Assembly (NCBI RefSeq): GCF_900187015.1
Contig: NZ_LT906479.1
Location: forward strand, 4,154,001 to 4,218,000
Direction of reading: 5' to 3'
Origin: Serratia ficaria
GTDB lineage: Bacteria > Pseudomonadota > Gammaproteobacteria > Enterobacterales > Enterobacteriaceae
DNA: 64,000 bases
Under the pieces are notes generated by a model. It was given only the letters and a program-made list of their open reading frames with translations, was not told the DNA's origin and did no database searches. Positions 48,245-57,239 of this stretch are shown here, one piece after another. The position numbers and the translations under genes were made by a program. Position 1 is the first letter of the stretch, and each line of letters begins with the position of its first letter.

Positions 48245-49388
48245 CCGGGCGCTTGGCGCGGCTGAAGGTCACCAGACACAGCAGCAGCCCCAGCAGAGCG
48301 ATGCCCGCGGCCGCCAGCGGTACGCTGGTCAGCCCCAGCCCCTGGGCGATCACCACGCCGCCCACCCAGGCACCGATGGCGTTGCCGACGTTAAACGCCG
48401 CAATGTTCAGCGTCGAGACCAGATTCGGCGCTTTCTTGCCATAGGTCACTACGTTGATCTGCAGCGCCGGCACCGCGGCAAACGCGGCGGCGGCCCACAG
48501 GAACAGGGTCATTTCCGCCGGCACCAGCGAGTGGCTGGTCCAGCTGAACAGCGCGGCGAACAGCGCGATCGTCAGGAAAGTGCAGCTGAGCGTCAGCGCC
48601 AGCCGCCAGTCCGCCAGGCGCCCGCCGACAATATTGCCCAGCGTCAGCCCAACGCCCATCAGCAGCAGCGTCCAGCTCACGCCGTGCGCCGACACGCCGG
48701 TCACGTCGGTCAGCAGCGGCGCAATGTAGGTGAACAGCGTAAACATCGAGGCGGCGAACGCCACCGTCATCAGCAGCGACAGCCAGATGCCGCCGCCGCG
48801 CAGCGCCGCCAGCTCTTTTTTCAGATCGGTCGGGGCCTCATCCTTCAGCGAAGGCAGCTTGCTGTAGAGCGCCAGCAGCGACAGCACGCCAATCACCGCC
48901 ACCGCCCAGAAGGTGGAACGCCAGCCCAGCGCCTGGCCCAGCGCGGTGCCGAGCGGCACCCCCAGCACGTTGGCCAGCGTCAGGCCGGTAAACATCAACG
49001 CCACGGCGGAGGCGCGGCGATTTGGCGCCACCAGATTGGCGGCCACCACCGCGCCGATGCCGAAGAACGCCCCGTGGCAGAGCGCGGTGATGATGCGGGC
49101 CAGCATCAGGAAGTCATAGCTGTAACCCAGCGCGCACATGATGTTGCCGATGATGAAGATCCCCATCAGCAGCAGCAGCGTATTTTTGCGCGGCAGCCTG
49201 GCGGTCAGCAGCGCCATGATCGGCGCGCCGATCGCCACGCCCAGCGCATAGCCGCTGATCAGCCAGCCGGCCGAGGGGATGGACACCTGCAGATCTCCCG
49301 CCACCTCGGGCAACAACCCCATGATGACGAATTCGGTGGTGCCGATGGCAAATGCACTTAATGCCAGTGCGAGCAGAGAAACAGGCAT
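48234..49388 (-). CDS. MFS transporter, DHA1 family (AraJ/YdhP-like)
   Basis: This 384-aa protein has 12 predicted helices, the early GTTEFVIMGLLPEVAGDLQV typical of the DHA1-2/AraJ group, and the A-loop region APIMALLTARLPRKN. Members export sugars or drugs (E. coli AraJ, YdhP); the substrate here cannot be told. It follows a LysR-family gene on the same strand after 318 bp and converges on lysR. Confidence 0.88.
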   Translation of the reverse strand: MPVSLLALALSAFAIGTTEFVIMGLLPEVAGDLQVSIPSAGWLISGYALGVAIGAPIMALLTARLPRKNTLLLLMGIFIIGNIMCALGYSYDFLMLARIITALCHGAFFGIGAVVAANLVAPNRRASAVALMFTGLTLANVLGVPLGTALGQALGWRSTFWAVAVIGVLSLLALYSKLPSLKDEAPTDLKKELAALRGGGIWLSLLMTVAFAASMFTLFTYIAPLLTDVTGVSAHGVSWTLLLMGVGLTLGNIVGGRLADWRLALTLSCTFLTIALFAALFSWTSHSLVPAEMTLFLWAAAAFAAVPALQINVVTYGKKAPNLVSTLNIAAFNVGNAIGAWVGGVVIAQGLGLTSVPLAAAGIALLGLLLCLVTFSRAKRPVSV

Positions 49389-49706
49389 GCGTAACGCTCC
49401 CAGTCAACAAGGCCCCGGCGTCAGGCGCGCGGGGCCGATAATAAACAAAGGTAATCCCGGGCAGCCGCCAGGGCTACCCGAAAAAGAAGGGTCAGATTGG
49501 GTGTTTCAAGCGGCGGGGCATCCGGTTAACCCTATAATTATTAAGTCTTATTCGCGCTTTTCACGCTACAGAAATAGCATGGTGGCAGGAATGAAAACCA
49601 GTGACAAATCTGTGATAGCGCACAAAAAATTCAGGTTGGCGCGCTAAGCGCTTGAATGCGTTAACGATGATAAATGTGTGAAAATGTTGCCGCGGTGTTA
49701 ACGCTA
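49389..49706. other. 318-bp gap between the MFS gene and the LysR-type gene
   Basis: No gene or clear site is seen. The AT-richer part (49530-49680) probably contains the MFS promoter. Confidence 0.4.
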
Positions 49707-50615
49707 TCAGCGCAGCGTCGCCCGCCAGCCCGGATTGTCGGCGAACCACGCCACCAAAAAGTCCAGCATGGTGCGCAGCGTGGCCGACATCTGGCGGCGC
49801 GAGGTATAGATGCCGTAAATGCCCATCGACTGCGGCCGATAATCCGGCAGCAGTTCGATCAGCTCACCGCTGGCCAGCAACGGGGCCGCCGAATAGTAAG
49901 GCTGCAGGGAAATGCCCGCCCCCTGCACCGTGCCGGCCATCAGCACCACCGACTCATTGGCGCTCAGGTTGCCGCTGACCGCCACCGCCGACTTGACGCC
50001 CTGGGAATCGAAGTGCCACAGGCTTTTGCCGAAGTACGAGTAGGTCAGGCAATTGTGCAGCGCCAAATCCTGCGGATGCCGCGGGGTGCCGTGCGCCGCC
50101 AGGTAAGCCGGAGAGGCGCAAACCACCGAAGCGCAGGTGGATAATGGCCGGGCGATCAGATTCGGATCCAGTTCGTTGGTGATACGCAGCGCCAGATCGA
50201 TACGTTCCTCCACCAGGTTTACCGCCCGGTTATTCATTTGCAAATCGACCGCCACCTGCGGGTGCAGCTTCAGATACTGGGTGACCGCCCCGACCAATGC
50301 CGTCTGGCCCAGCGACTGCGAACAGGTGATGCGCAGCAGACCGCGCAGTTCGTCGCTCGGTTCCCCCTCCACCAGGTCAATCTCGCCCGCCAGCGCCAAC
50401 ATCTGGCGGCAGCGCTCCAGCGTGCGCTCCCCGGCGTCGGTCAGGCTAAGCTTACGGGTAGTGCGGTGCAATAAACGCGCCCCGGCCCATTGTTCCATCT
50501 GCGCCAGATAGCGGGTCACCATCGCGCGCGACATCTCCAGCGTCTCGGCGGCGGCAATCATGCTGCCGCGATCGACGATGGTGATAAAAACCTCAGCTGC
50601 GGTAATGCGATCCAT
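49707..50615 (-). CDS. LysR-family transcriptional regulator
   Basis: This 302-aa protein of the CrgA/DsdC-like LysR subgroup shows MDRITAAEVFITIVDRGSMI, EMSRAMVTRYLAQMEQ and an effector domain starting near 92 (GLLRITCSQSLG). It is divergent from the exported metallo-beta-lactamase-fold gene at 50725 (109 bp between starts), so it probably controls that gene and the DsbA-family gene behind it. The effector is unknown. Confidence 0.88.
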   Translation of the reverse strand: MDRITAAEVFITIVDRGSMIAAAETLEMSRAMVTRYLAQMEQWAGARLLHRTTRKLSLTDAGERTLERCRQMLALAGEIDLVEGEPSDELRGLLRITCSQSLGQTALVGAVTQYLKLHPQVAVDLQMNNRAVNLVEERIDLALRITNELDPNLIARPLSTCASVVCASPAYLAAHGTPRHPQDLALHNCLTYSYFGKSLWHFDSQGVKSAVAVSGNLSANESVVLMAGTVQGAGISLQPYYSAAPLLASGELIELLPDYRPQSMGIYGIYTSRRQMSATLRTMLDFLVAWFADNPGWRATLR

Positions 50616-50724
50616 GATTCGTCCGATTTACGCAATGAATAATTGCTCATTATCCGGTTTTTCTATCGCTTTATGCAACCTAACATCTCTACAACATCAA
50701 TTGACCGCCAAAGGACCCCTGCCC

Positions 50725-51609
50725 ATGTTTAAGAAATCATTACTGACCCTGGCCTTCACCGGCTTCGCCACCCTGAGCGCTTACGCCACCGCGGCCGACG
50801 CCCTGACCCTGGAAGTTTATAACCCGGGCGAGAAAAGCGTCTTCCCGGTCTCTTCCGAAATCATCAGCGGCAAACACGAAGTGGCGCTGATCGACGCCCA
50901 GTTCCAGCGCAACGACGCCGAAGAACTGGTGAAAAAAATCAGGGCCACCGGCAAAAAACTGACCACGGTCTACATCAGCCATTCAGATCCGGATTTCTAC
51001 TTCGGGCTGGACGTGATTAAGGCCGCCTTCCCGGACGCGAAAATCATCGCCTCCCCGGGCACCATCAAGGACATCAACGCCACCAAAGACGGCAAAGTCG
51101 CCTACTGGGGCCCGATCCTGAAAAACAACGCGCCAACGGCGGTGGTGGTGCCGCAGCCGCTGCAGGGCGACAGCTTCAGCATCGACGGCCAGAAAGTGGA
51201 AGTGAAAGGCCTGACCGGCCCGACGCCGGATCGCACCTTCGTGTGGATCCCGTCGCTGAAAGCGGTGGTGGGCGGCGTGGCGGTGGCCGGCGACAACATT
51301 CACCCTTGGGTCGCAGACAACCAAACCGCTGAGTCACGTCTGCACTGGCAACAAACGCTGGCAAGCATCCAGGCGCTGAAGCCGCAGGTCGTCGTGCCTG
51401 GCCACTTCCTGCCGGGCGCAGCCCAGACGCTGGAATCGGTCAGCTTCACGCAGCAATACCTGACCGCGCTGGAAGGCGAGCTGCCGAAAGCCAAGGATTC
51501 CGCCGCGCTGATCGCCGCGATGAAAAAACACTACCCGAACCTCAAGGATGAGTCGAGCCTGGAGCTGAGCGCGAAAGTGCTGAAAGGCGAAATGAAGTGG
51601 CCGCAATAA
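50725..51609 (+). CDS. Exported MBL-fold hydrolase with a degenerate zinc motif
   Basis: This 294-aa protein has a signal peptide (about 1-25, ending AADA). The metallo-beta-lactamase fold shows YISHSDPDFYFGLD (82-95) where HxHxDH is usual: His86 and Asp90 are kept, the second His is Asp88 and the last is Phe91. Later ligand positions look partly kept (VAVAGDNIHPW, VVPGHFLPG). The family has been annotated as a Vmh-type MBL hydrolase in related bacteria; its reaction is unknown. AAAGGACCCCTGCCC precedes the ATG. A DsbA-family gene follows after 77 bp. Confidence 0.8.
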   Translation: MFKKSLLTLAFTGFATLSAYATAADALTLEVYNPGEKSVFPVSSEIISGKHEVALIDAQFQRNDAEELVKKIRATGKKLTTVYISHSDPDFYFGLDVIKAAFPDAKIIASPGTIKDINATKDGKVAYWGPILKNNAPTAVVVPQPLQGDSFSIDGQKVEVKGLTGPTPDRTFVWIPSLKAVVGGVAVAGDNIHPWVADNQTAESRLHWQQTLASIQALKPQVVVPGHFLPGAAQTLESVSFTQQYLTALEGELPKAKDSAALIAAMKKHYPNLKDESSLELSAKVLKGEMKWPQ

Positions 51610-51686
51610 GCGCGCCCTGACCTTATCGAATAAACGATGTACATGCGCCGCGGCCTGATGGCGGCGGCGCATCAAGAGGTATAAAG

Positions 51687-52337
51687 ATGACCGAAACCAC
51701 TCTGCATTACATTTTCGATCCGCTGTGCGGCTGGTGTTACGGCGCGGCGCCGCTGGTGAAAGCGGCCCAAACCATTCCCGGGCTGACCCTGGCCCTGCAC
51801 GCCGGCGGCATGATGACCGGCAACAACCGCCGTCAAATCACCGACGAATGGCGCAACTACGTGATCCCGCACGATAAACGTATTGCCGAGCTGACCGGTC
51901 AATCCTTTGGCGAAGCCTATTTCAACGGTTTGCTGCGCGATACCACCGCAGTGATGGACTCCGAGCCGCCGATCACCGCCATTCTGGCGGCGGAAAAGCT
52001 GGCGGGGCGCGGGCTGGACATGCTGCACCGCATTCAGCAGGCGCATTATCAGGAAGGGCGGCGCATTGCCGACACCCCGGTGCTGGAATCGCTGGCCAAA
52101 GAGCTGGGCCTGCCCTCCGCGCCGTTCATCGCCGAAATGCGCTTCAACAGCGGCGCACCGACGGCGCAACACATCGCGGAAAGCCGGGCGTTGCTCGCCA
52201 GAGTGCAGGGCCAGGGATTCCCGACCTTTGCCCTGCAGGGCAGCGACGGGCAGCTGCGCCAGCTCCCGGCCGGCAACTATCTGGGCAACGTCGCCGCCTG
52301 GAAGGAGCTGCTGGGCGGCGCGGTCGCCTGGGCCTGA
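51687..52337 (+). CDS. DsbA-family (thioredoxin-fold) protein
   Basis: This 216-aa protein has the redox motif CGWC at 14-17 in FDPLCGWCYGA, an inserted helical domain (about 60-165) and a cis-Pro region GFPTFAL near 175. There is no signal peptide, so it is probably a cytosolic DsbA/FrnE-like oxidoreductase or glutathione-S-transferase-kappa relative. It stands 77 bp after the MBL gene in the same direction and is likely co-expressed under the LysR-type regulator at 49707. Confidence 0.82.
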   Translation: MTETTLHYIFDPLCGWCYGAAPLVKAAQTIPGLTLALHAGGMMTGNNRRQITDEWRNYVIPHDKRIAELTGQSFGEAYFNGLLRDTTAVMDSEPPITAILAAEKLAGRGLDMLHRIQQAHYQEGRRIADTPVLESLAKELGLPSAPFIAEMRFNSGAPTAQHIAESRALLARVQGQGFPTFALQGSDGQLRQLPAGNYLGNVAAWKELLGGAVAWA

Positions 52338-52374
52338 GCGCGCATCGGCTCCGGAGCGCTAGCCCCGGAGCCGG

Positions 52375-53082
52375 TTATTCCACCCGTACGAACCGCCCTT
52401 CCGCGCGCACGTTGAACCCGAACCCGCAATCGCCCTCGGTGTGCAGGTCTAGCGCCGCTTCGCTGAACCTCATGGTGACATCGCAGACCATCGCCTCGGC
52501 CGGTTCGCGCCGGCGGTAGACCGCTCTGCCGCGCTCGATCGGCAGCGCAGCGCTGAAATCCCCCATGTTCGGGCCGTAATACAGCCCCATCTTCGGCATG
52601 AAGTAGCCGGAAAAGTCGATCTGCCAACGCCTGCCCAAGGGCTTAACCGCCACCTCACTCCATACGCCGCGCCCGGCGTATTGCCAGTAAATCCCCGCCG
52701 GGCCGGCGGGCTGGGGCCGCTGCGCCAGGCGCTGCCGCAGCGGCCCCAGATTATGTTGCGATTTGCTGTCCTGCGGCGCCAGCCCCAGATAAGCCTGCGC
52801 CTTGAGCAGCTCGCCGGCGTGCATCAGCGCCAGCGCCACGTTGTTGTAGGCGGTGGCGGTCGCCTGTGCGCTCAGGCCGCAAAACTCGCTCCAGGCGGCC
52901 TGATCGCGAAAGATGTCCGCGGCTTTGGCATAGTCCTGCCGCTGATAGGCGCTTTTTCCCAGCGCGGCGTAGCCCGCCACTTTTTGGCAGTCGGCGGCGA
53001 TGTCCGGCTCATCGATGTGCGCGCTGGCCTGGGCGCTGGCGAGTGCGCCGCAGGTCAGCAACAGGGAAACCAAAGCCTTCAT
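52375..53082 (-). CDS. Secreted protein of unknown function with TPR-like N-terminus
   Basis: This 235-aa protein has a signal peptide (about 1-21, ending ASA) and a tetratricopeptide-like helix pair (about 30-95; GYAALGKSAYQRQDYAKAADIF, TAYNNVALALMHAGELLKAQ). A C-terminal part (about 115-235) has GIYWQYAGRGVWSEV and EGDCGFGFNVRAEG. AAAGGACAAGTG precedes the ATG at 53082. I recognise no named family. It is convergent with the DsbA-family gene. Confidence 0.7.
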   Translation of the reverse strand: MKALVSLLLTCGALASAQASAHIDEPDIAADCQKVAGYAALGKSAYQRQDYAKAADIFRDQAAWSEFCGLSAQATATAYNNVALALMHAGELLKAQAYLGLAPQDSKSQHNLGPLRQRLAQRPQPAGPAGIYWQYAGRGVWSEVAVKPLGRRWQIDFSGYFMPKMGLYYGPNMGDFSAALPIERGRAVYRRREPAEAMVCDVTMRFSEAALDLHTEGDCGFGFNVRAEGRFVRVE

Positions 53083-53254
53083 CACTTGTCCTTTCCGCAA
53101 AAATTCGGCGCCAGTATAACCGCCAAGCCCTCCGGCTTCATCCCTCAGCGATATTTCAAACGGTTAGCGAGGTTAAAACTGCTTACAGACGCGGTTTGTT
53201 TGTTACTGGCCCGCGGCCCATGCTGAAGAGAATATTGCGCTTTCCTGGAACCTT

Positions 53255-54988
53255 ATGAACGCGACCCCGCTGCAAAAACATGCCGTCTGGCAACTGATTA
53301 AACCCTTTTGGGTGTCGGAAGAGAAAAAACGCGCCTGGACGATGCTCATCGCCATCGTCGCGCTGTCGCTCGGGCTGGTGTATATCAGCGTGCTGATCAA
53401 CCAATGGAACCAGGTGTTCTATGATGCGCTGCAGAACAAGAACTACCCGGTGTTCAAGGCGCAGCTGTGGCGCTTTACCTATCTGGCGCTGATCTTCATC
53501 GTGCTGGCGGTCTACAAGGTTTACCTGACGCAGGGGCTGCAAATGCACTGGCGGCGCTGGATGACCGAAAGGTTCATGGGCAAGTGGCTGGCGCACCAGG
53601 CTTATTACCATACCGAGCAGCAGCAAATCGTCGATAACCCCGACCAACGCATCGCCGAAGACCTCAACGTGCTGACCCAATACACGCTGTCGCTGTCGCT
53701 TGGCCTGCTTTCCAGCCTGGTGACGCTGTTTTCCTTCGTCGATATTTTATGGCACGTCAGCGGCCCGATGACCTTCGTCATCAGCCGGCACGCCGTCACC
53801 CTGCCCGGCTATATGGTGTGGTTCGCCTTGCTGTACGCGGCGCTCGGCTCGCTGCTGATTTGGTGGGTCGGCAAACCGCTGGTCATGCTGGGGTTCAATC
53901 AGGAGCGTTATGAGGCGAACTTCCGTTTCGGCCTGATCCGCATCCGCGAAAACAACGACGCCATCGCGCTGTATCACGGCGAACCGAGCGAGGCCCAGCA
54001 GCTCGGCGGCCGCTTTGAAGCCATCCGCAGCAACTGGTGGGCTATCATGCGCATTACCCGAAGGCTGAACATCGCCAGCAACTTCTACAGCCAGTTCGCC
54101 ATCGTGTTCCCTTTGCTGGTGGCGGCTCCGCGCTATTTTTCCGGCGCCATTCAGATGGGCGGGCTGATGCAGATCGCCTCGGCCTTTGGCCAGGTGCAGG
54201 GCGCGCTGTCGTGGTTTATCGACGCATTCAACGATCTGGCGACCTGGAAAGCCTGCGTCAACCGTCTGGCGGGGTTCAACGCCGCCGTCGACCGGGTACA
54301 CCATCAGGAGCGCGGCATTCAACTGCAGCCGGAGACGGAGCACGCCCTGGTGCTGGATAATCTCAGCCTGCGCCTGCCCGACGGCCAACCCTTGCTGGCC
54401 GCCGCCAGCATCGAGCTGCAGCGCGGCGATCGCCTGCTGATTGTCGGCCCTTCCGGCTGCGGAAAGTCGACGTTGCTGCGCGCCATCGCCGGCATCTGGC
54501 CCTACGGTTCCGGCGCCATCGGGCTGGACGATGGCGTCACCGCGCTGTTCCTGCCGCAGCGCAGCTATATTCCGATCGGCACGCTGCGCGAGGCGCTGAG
54601 CTACCCGCATCTGGCGGCGGAATACCCCGACGCGCAGCTGATGAAAGTTCTGGAAAATTGCCGGCTGAAGCATCTGCAGCCCTGGCTGGATACGCACGCC
54701 AACTGGAGCCACCGCCTGTCGCCGGGCGAACAGCAGCGGCTGGCGTTTGCCCGCGCGCTGCTGATCCGCCCGGACATGCTGTTCCTCGACGAAGCCACCA
54801 GCGCGCTGGACGATGAAACCGAACAGCTGATGTACTGCCTGTTGGTGGACGAGCTGCCGCAGGTGACGCTGATCAGCGTAGCGCACCGCAACAGCGTCGC
54901 CAAATACCACCAGACCTGTTGGCGTTTCAGCCGCGGCGAGGATCAACCGGCGCGCCTGGCGCAGAGCCCGCTGCCCGCCCTGTCCTGA
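53255..54988 (+). CDS. yddA: ABC transporter, SbmA/BacA-YddA type (fused permease and ATPase)
   Basis: This 577-aa protein has an SbmA/BacA-like membrane domain (about 20-330, six helices; LYISVLINQWNQVFYDALQN-like region, VDNPDQRIAEDL) fused to an ABC ATPase: Walker A VGPSGCGKSTLLRA (near 400), signature LSPGEQQRLAFARALL and Walker B MLFLDEATSAL. It closely resembles E. coli YddA, whose substrate is unknown; SbmA relatives carry peptides. No partner gene is adjacent. Confidence 0.88.
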   Translation: MNATPLQKHAVWQLIKPFWVSEEKKRAWTMLIAIVALSLGLVYISVLINQWNQVFYDALQNKNYPVFKAQLWRFTYLALIFIVLAVYKVYLTQGLQMHWRRWMTERFMGKWLAHQAYYHTEQQQIVDNPDQRIAEDLNVLTQYTLSLSLGLLSSLVTLFSFVDILWHVSGPMTFVISRHAVTLPGYMVWFALLYAALGSLLIWWVGKPLVMLGFNQERYEANFRFGLIRIRENNDAIALYHGEPSEAQQLGGRFEAIRSNWWAIMRITRRLNIASNFYSQFAIVFPLLVAAPRYFSGAIQMGGLMQIASAFGQVQGALSWFIDAFNDLATWKACVNRLAGFNAAVDRVHHQERGIQLQPETEHALVLDNLSLRLPDGQPLLAAASIELQRGDRLLIVGPSGCGKSTLLRAIAGIWPYGSGAIGLDDGVTALFLPQRSYIPIGTLREALSYPHLAAEYPDAQLMKVLENCRLKHLQPWLDTHANWSHRLSPGEQQRLAFARALLIRPDMLFLDEATSALDDETEQLMYCLLVDELPQVTLISVAHRNSVAKYHQTCWRFSRGEDQPARLAQSPLPALS

Positions 54989-55344
54989 TCTTATCGGGCG
55001 CGCTCCGCGCCCGATGCGCCCCAGATGCCGTCGGCCTGCGCGTCTTCACACTTCACCCGGCGCCAGCGAAGCGCCGATGCCGGCGCAAATCGGAAACGAA
55101 AGCGCCGCCGCCGGGCGCGGTGACTTTTAGTTCATAAAGCGACCAGGATCACATAATGCGAATTCTTCCTCAGACACGCCGCGATGCCCCGCCCGCCGAC
55201 CGGGCCCGCTCTTGCCAGTCATCGGCTTCTTCCCTACACTTGCGCGCAGATATCGGTATCTCTGCCGCTACGTAAGCGTTAACGTCAATCAACGCATCAC
55301 GCCATGCAGCACTGATTGACTGCATGCCCTGGTGCGAGGAACTC
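54989..55344. other. 356-bp gap after the YddA-like gene
   Basis: A perfect hairpin TCGGGCGCG-CTC-CGCGCCCGA (about 54995-55014) follows the stop of the YddA-like gene and may help termination despite lacking T. Nothing else is recognisable; the right end must carry the promoter of the MFS gene. Confidence 0.45.
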
Positions 55345-56565
55345 ATGCCCCAATCCGCTTTGCCCCCTATTTCCGCGGCCCAAAAACGCAGCCGTTTACG
55401 GCACCCTTGGTTGCCGATCGTCGGCATCATGTTGATAGCCGCCAATCTGCGCGCCGCATTGACCAGCGTCGGCCCGCTGCTGGAACAAATTCAACGCCAA
55501 CTTGCGCTGTCGGCCACCGCCGCCGGCCTGCTCAATTCGCTGCCGCTGATCCTGTTCGCCGTGCTGTCCCCGCTGACGCCCAGCCTGGCGAAACGCGTGG
55601 GCATCGAACGCACCCTCGGCATCGCCCTGGCGCTGTTGGTGGCCGGTATCCTGCTGCGTTCTTTGCCGCAAAGCGTCATGCTGTGGCTTGGCACCGTGCT
55701 GATCGGCGCCGCGATAGCCTTTGCCAACGTCGTGCTGCCCACCCTGGTGAAGCGGGATTTTCCGCAGCGCGCCGCGGCGATGATCGCCGCCTATGCGGCG
55801 GTGATGTCACTGGTCGCCGCGACCGCCTCCGGGCTGGCGGTGCCGCTGGCGACGCTGCAGGATCTGGGGTGGCGATTTTCACTGCTGTGCTGGGGCCTGC
55901 CGGCGCTTCTGGCGCTGGCTGCCTGGCTGCCGCAGCTGCGCCGGCCAGCGGTCCCCGTCGCCAATGACGCGCAAACCGATCGGCCGATACGCCTTCGCTC
56001 CCCTTGGGGCAGCGCGCTGGGCTGGCAGGTGGCGATGTTTATGGGGCTGCAGTCGATCACCTTTTACACCATCATCGGCTGGTTCAGCGCCTTTGCCGCC
56101 AGCCACGGCACCTCGCCGCAGCAGGCGGGGTTCGAGCTGTTTGTCTATCAGGTGGTCGCCATCGCCGCCAACTTCGTGATGGTATTTCTTCTGCCGCGCG
56201 CACGCGATCAGCGCGCGATAGCCTTGTGCAGCTCGCTGCTGATTTTTATCGGCGTCGGGGGATTGTTGCTGTTTCCTGGCCATTCGCTGGCGTGGCTGAT
56301 TTTCGCCGGTTTGGGTGCGGGAAGCTCGCTGGTGCTCGCGCTGTCGTTCTTTGGCCTGCGTAGCCAACATCATCAGCAGGCTACCCTGCTGTCGGGCATG
56401 GCGCAGTCGGTCGGTTATCTGCTGGCGGCGCTGGGGCCGACGCTGTTCGGCCTGCTGCACGACCTTACCCAAGGCTGGCGCTTGCCGCTGGCGGTGCTGC
56501 TGTGTCTGACACTATTGCAAATGCTGTTCGGCGTGCTCGCCGGACGCAACCGCGTTATCCGTTAA
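55345..56565 (+). CDS. MFS transporter, CynX/NimT (CP) family
   Basis: This 406-aa protein with about 12 helices shows IMLIAANLRAALTSVGPLLEQI (about 26-47), the opening phrase of the cyanate permease CynX/NimT group, and later GMAQSVGYLLAALGPTLFGLLHD. The ATG at 55345 follows GAGGAACTC; an in-frame ATG at 55324 adds seven residues. The substrate is unknown (cyanate, 2-nitroimidazole and other small compounds are known for relatives). Confidence 0.87.
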   Translation: MPQSALPPISAAQKRSRLRHPWLPIVGIMLIAANLRAALTSVGPLLEQIQRQLALSATAAGLLNSLPLILFAVLSPLTPSLAKRVGIERTLGIALALLVAGILLRSLPQSVMLWLGTVLIGAAIAFANVVLPTLVKRDFPQRAAAMIAAYAAVMSLVAATASGLAVPLATLQDLGWRFSLLCWGLPALLALAAWLPQLRRPAVPVANDAQTDRPIRLRSPWGSALGWQVAMFMGLQSITFYTIIGWFSAFAASHGTSPQQAGFELFVYQVVAIAANFVMVFLLPRARDQRAIALCSSLLIFIGVGGLLLFPGHSLAWLIFAGLGAGSSLVLALSFFGLRSQHHQQATLLSGMAQSVGYLLAALGPTLFGLLHDLTQGWRLPLAVLLCLTLLQMLFGVLAGRNRVIR

Positions 56566-56717
56566 GGTTGCGGGTCTTCCGGCAGCGGCGATCTCTCATC
56601 CTGCCAGAGATCCTCAATGAAGGCGCGCTGCGCGCTGCTCAATTGCCAGGACGGCGGGATTTTCGGCGGGGTACAGCGCGGTACCTCTTCGCGATCCTTA
56701 ACCTGTTTTTTATCCAT
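56562..56717 (-). CDS. Small protein (51 aa) paired with a YmiA-like gene
   Basis: The reading MDKKQVKDREEVPRCTPPKI, then PPSWQLSSAQRAFIEDLWQD, ends PLPEDPQP. It is charged, proline-rich, with one cysteine and no membrane segment. It starts 11 bp after the YmiA-like gene and its end overlaps the convergent MFS gene by 4 bp. In E. coli ymiA is followed by another tiny gene, yciX; this could be its counterpart, but I cannot confirm the sequence match. Confidence 0.6.
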   Translation of the reverse strand: MDKKQVKDREEVPRCTPPKIPPSWQLSSAQRAFIEDLWQDERSPLPEDPQP

Positions 56718-56728
56718 ACGTCAATTAC

Positions 56729-56857
56729 CTACCCAGTCAGCATCCAATAAATCACCGCGGCGACCATAAGCCAGAACACCCCACAGCCGATGAAGACGCA
56801 CAACCACGCCTTACGCTTGATGTTTGCCTGATCCTTGCTTACCACGTCGCTTACCAC
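56729..56857 (-). CDS. YmiA-like small membrane protein
   Basis: The reading, 42 aa with a GTG start at 56857 (or 38 aa from GTG at 56845), contains NIKRKAWLCVFIGCGVFWLM followed by VAAVIYWMLTG. It is a single membrane helix after a basic KRK stretch, close to the E. coli YmiA pattern LKRKAWLAVFLGSALFW. The start is unsure because no good ribosome site is seen; GGTGG before the second GTG is weak support for it. The function is unknown. Confidence 0.65.
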   Translation of the reverse strand: MVSDVVSKDQANIKRKAWLCVFIGCGVFWLMVAAVIYWMLTG

Positions 56858-57239
56858 CAATAGATTAAACTGATTGAAATATGATTATTGATCTATTTAA
56901 ACGATCAATAAAGTAGTTTATTCCTATGGCATTTAAAAAAGATCATGCTACTCATGCGCCTGCTATCGAATGCGCAAGGGTAAAAACGTCAAGAAAGGTG
57001 ATGTTATTAGCCGGAATGATGCGTGAATTGATGGACAGATGAGCAGTGTGCCACAGCTGGAGGGGATAAAATTAAACCATTGGTAAATAATAAACATTCA
57101 ACAAGTTTATCAATGTTAAGGCAAATCGGCAGAACCCCGATCCTATTCTCTCAGTTATTTCAGCGTTATATTCCGGTAACGGGAACGGCGAAACCAGCCC
57201 GCGATTTGCGGGCCGCTGATGCCGCCCGCAGGCCGCGAA
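56858..57239. other. 382-bp AT-rich gap
   Basis: The left part must hold the promoter of the YmiA-like gene. One 38-codon ORF on the plus strand (56926-57042, MAFKKDHATHAPAIE..) has no ribosome site and no family. A perfect hairpin at 57197-57213 closes the gap on the right. Confidence 0.4.
57197..57213 (-). terminator. Hairpin after the YojI-like gene
   Basis: GCCCGC-GATTT-GCGGGC forms a perfect 6-bp stem 27 bp after the stop codon (minus strand), with only a short T-run (TGGTTT) behind it. Confidence 0.5.

Noticed and set aside
56926..57042. 38-codon plus-strand ORF
   Set aside because: No ribosome site, no homologue recognised and plain AT-rich context; kept only as a note in the gap entry.
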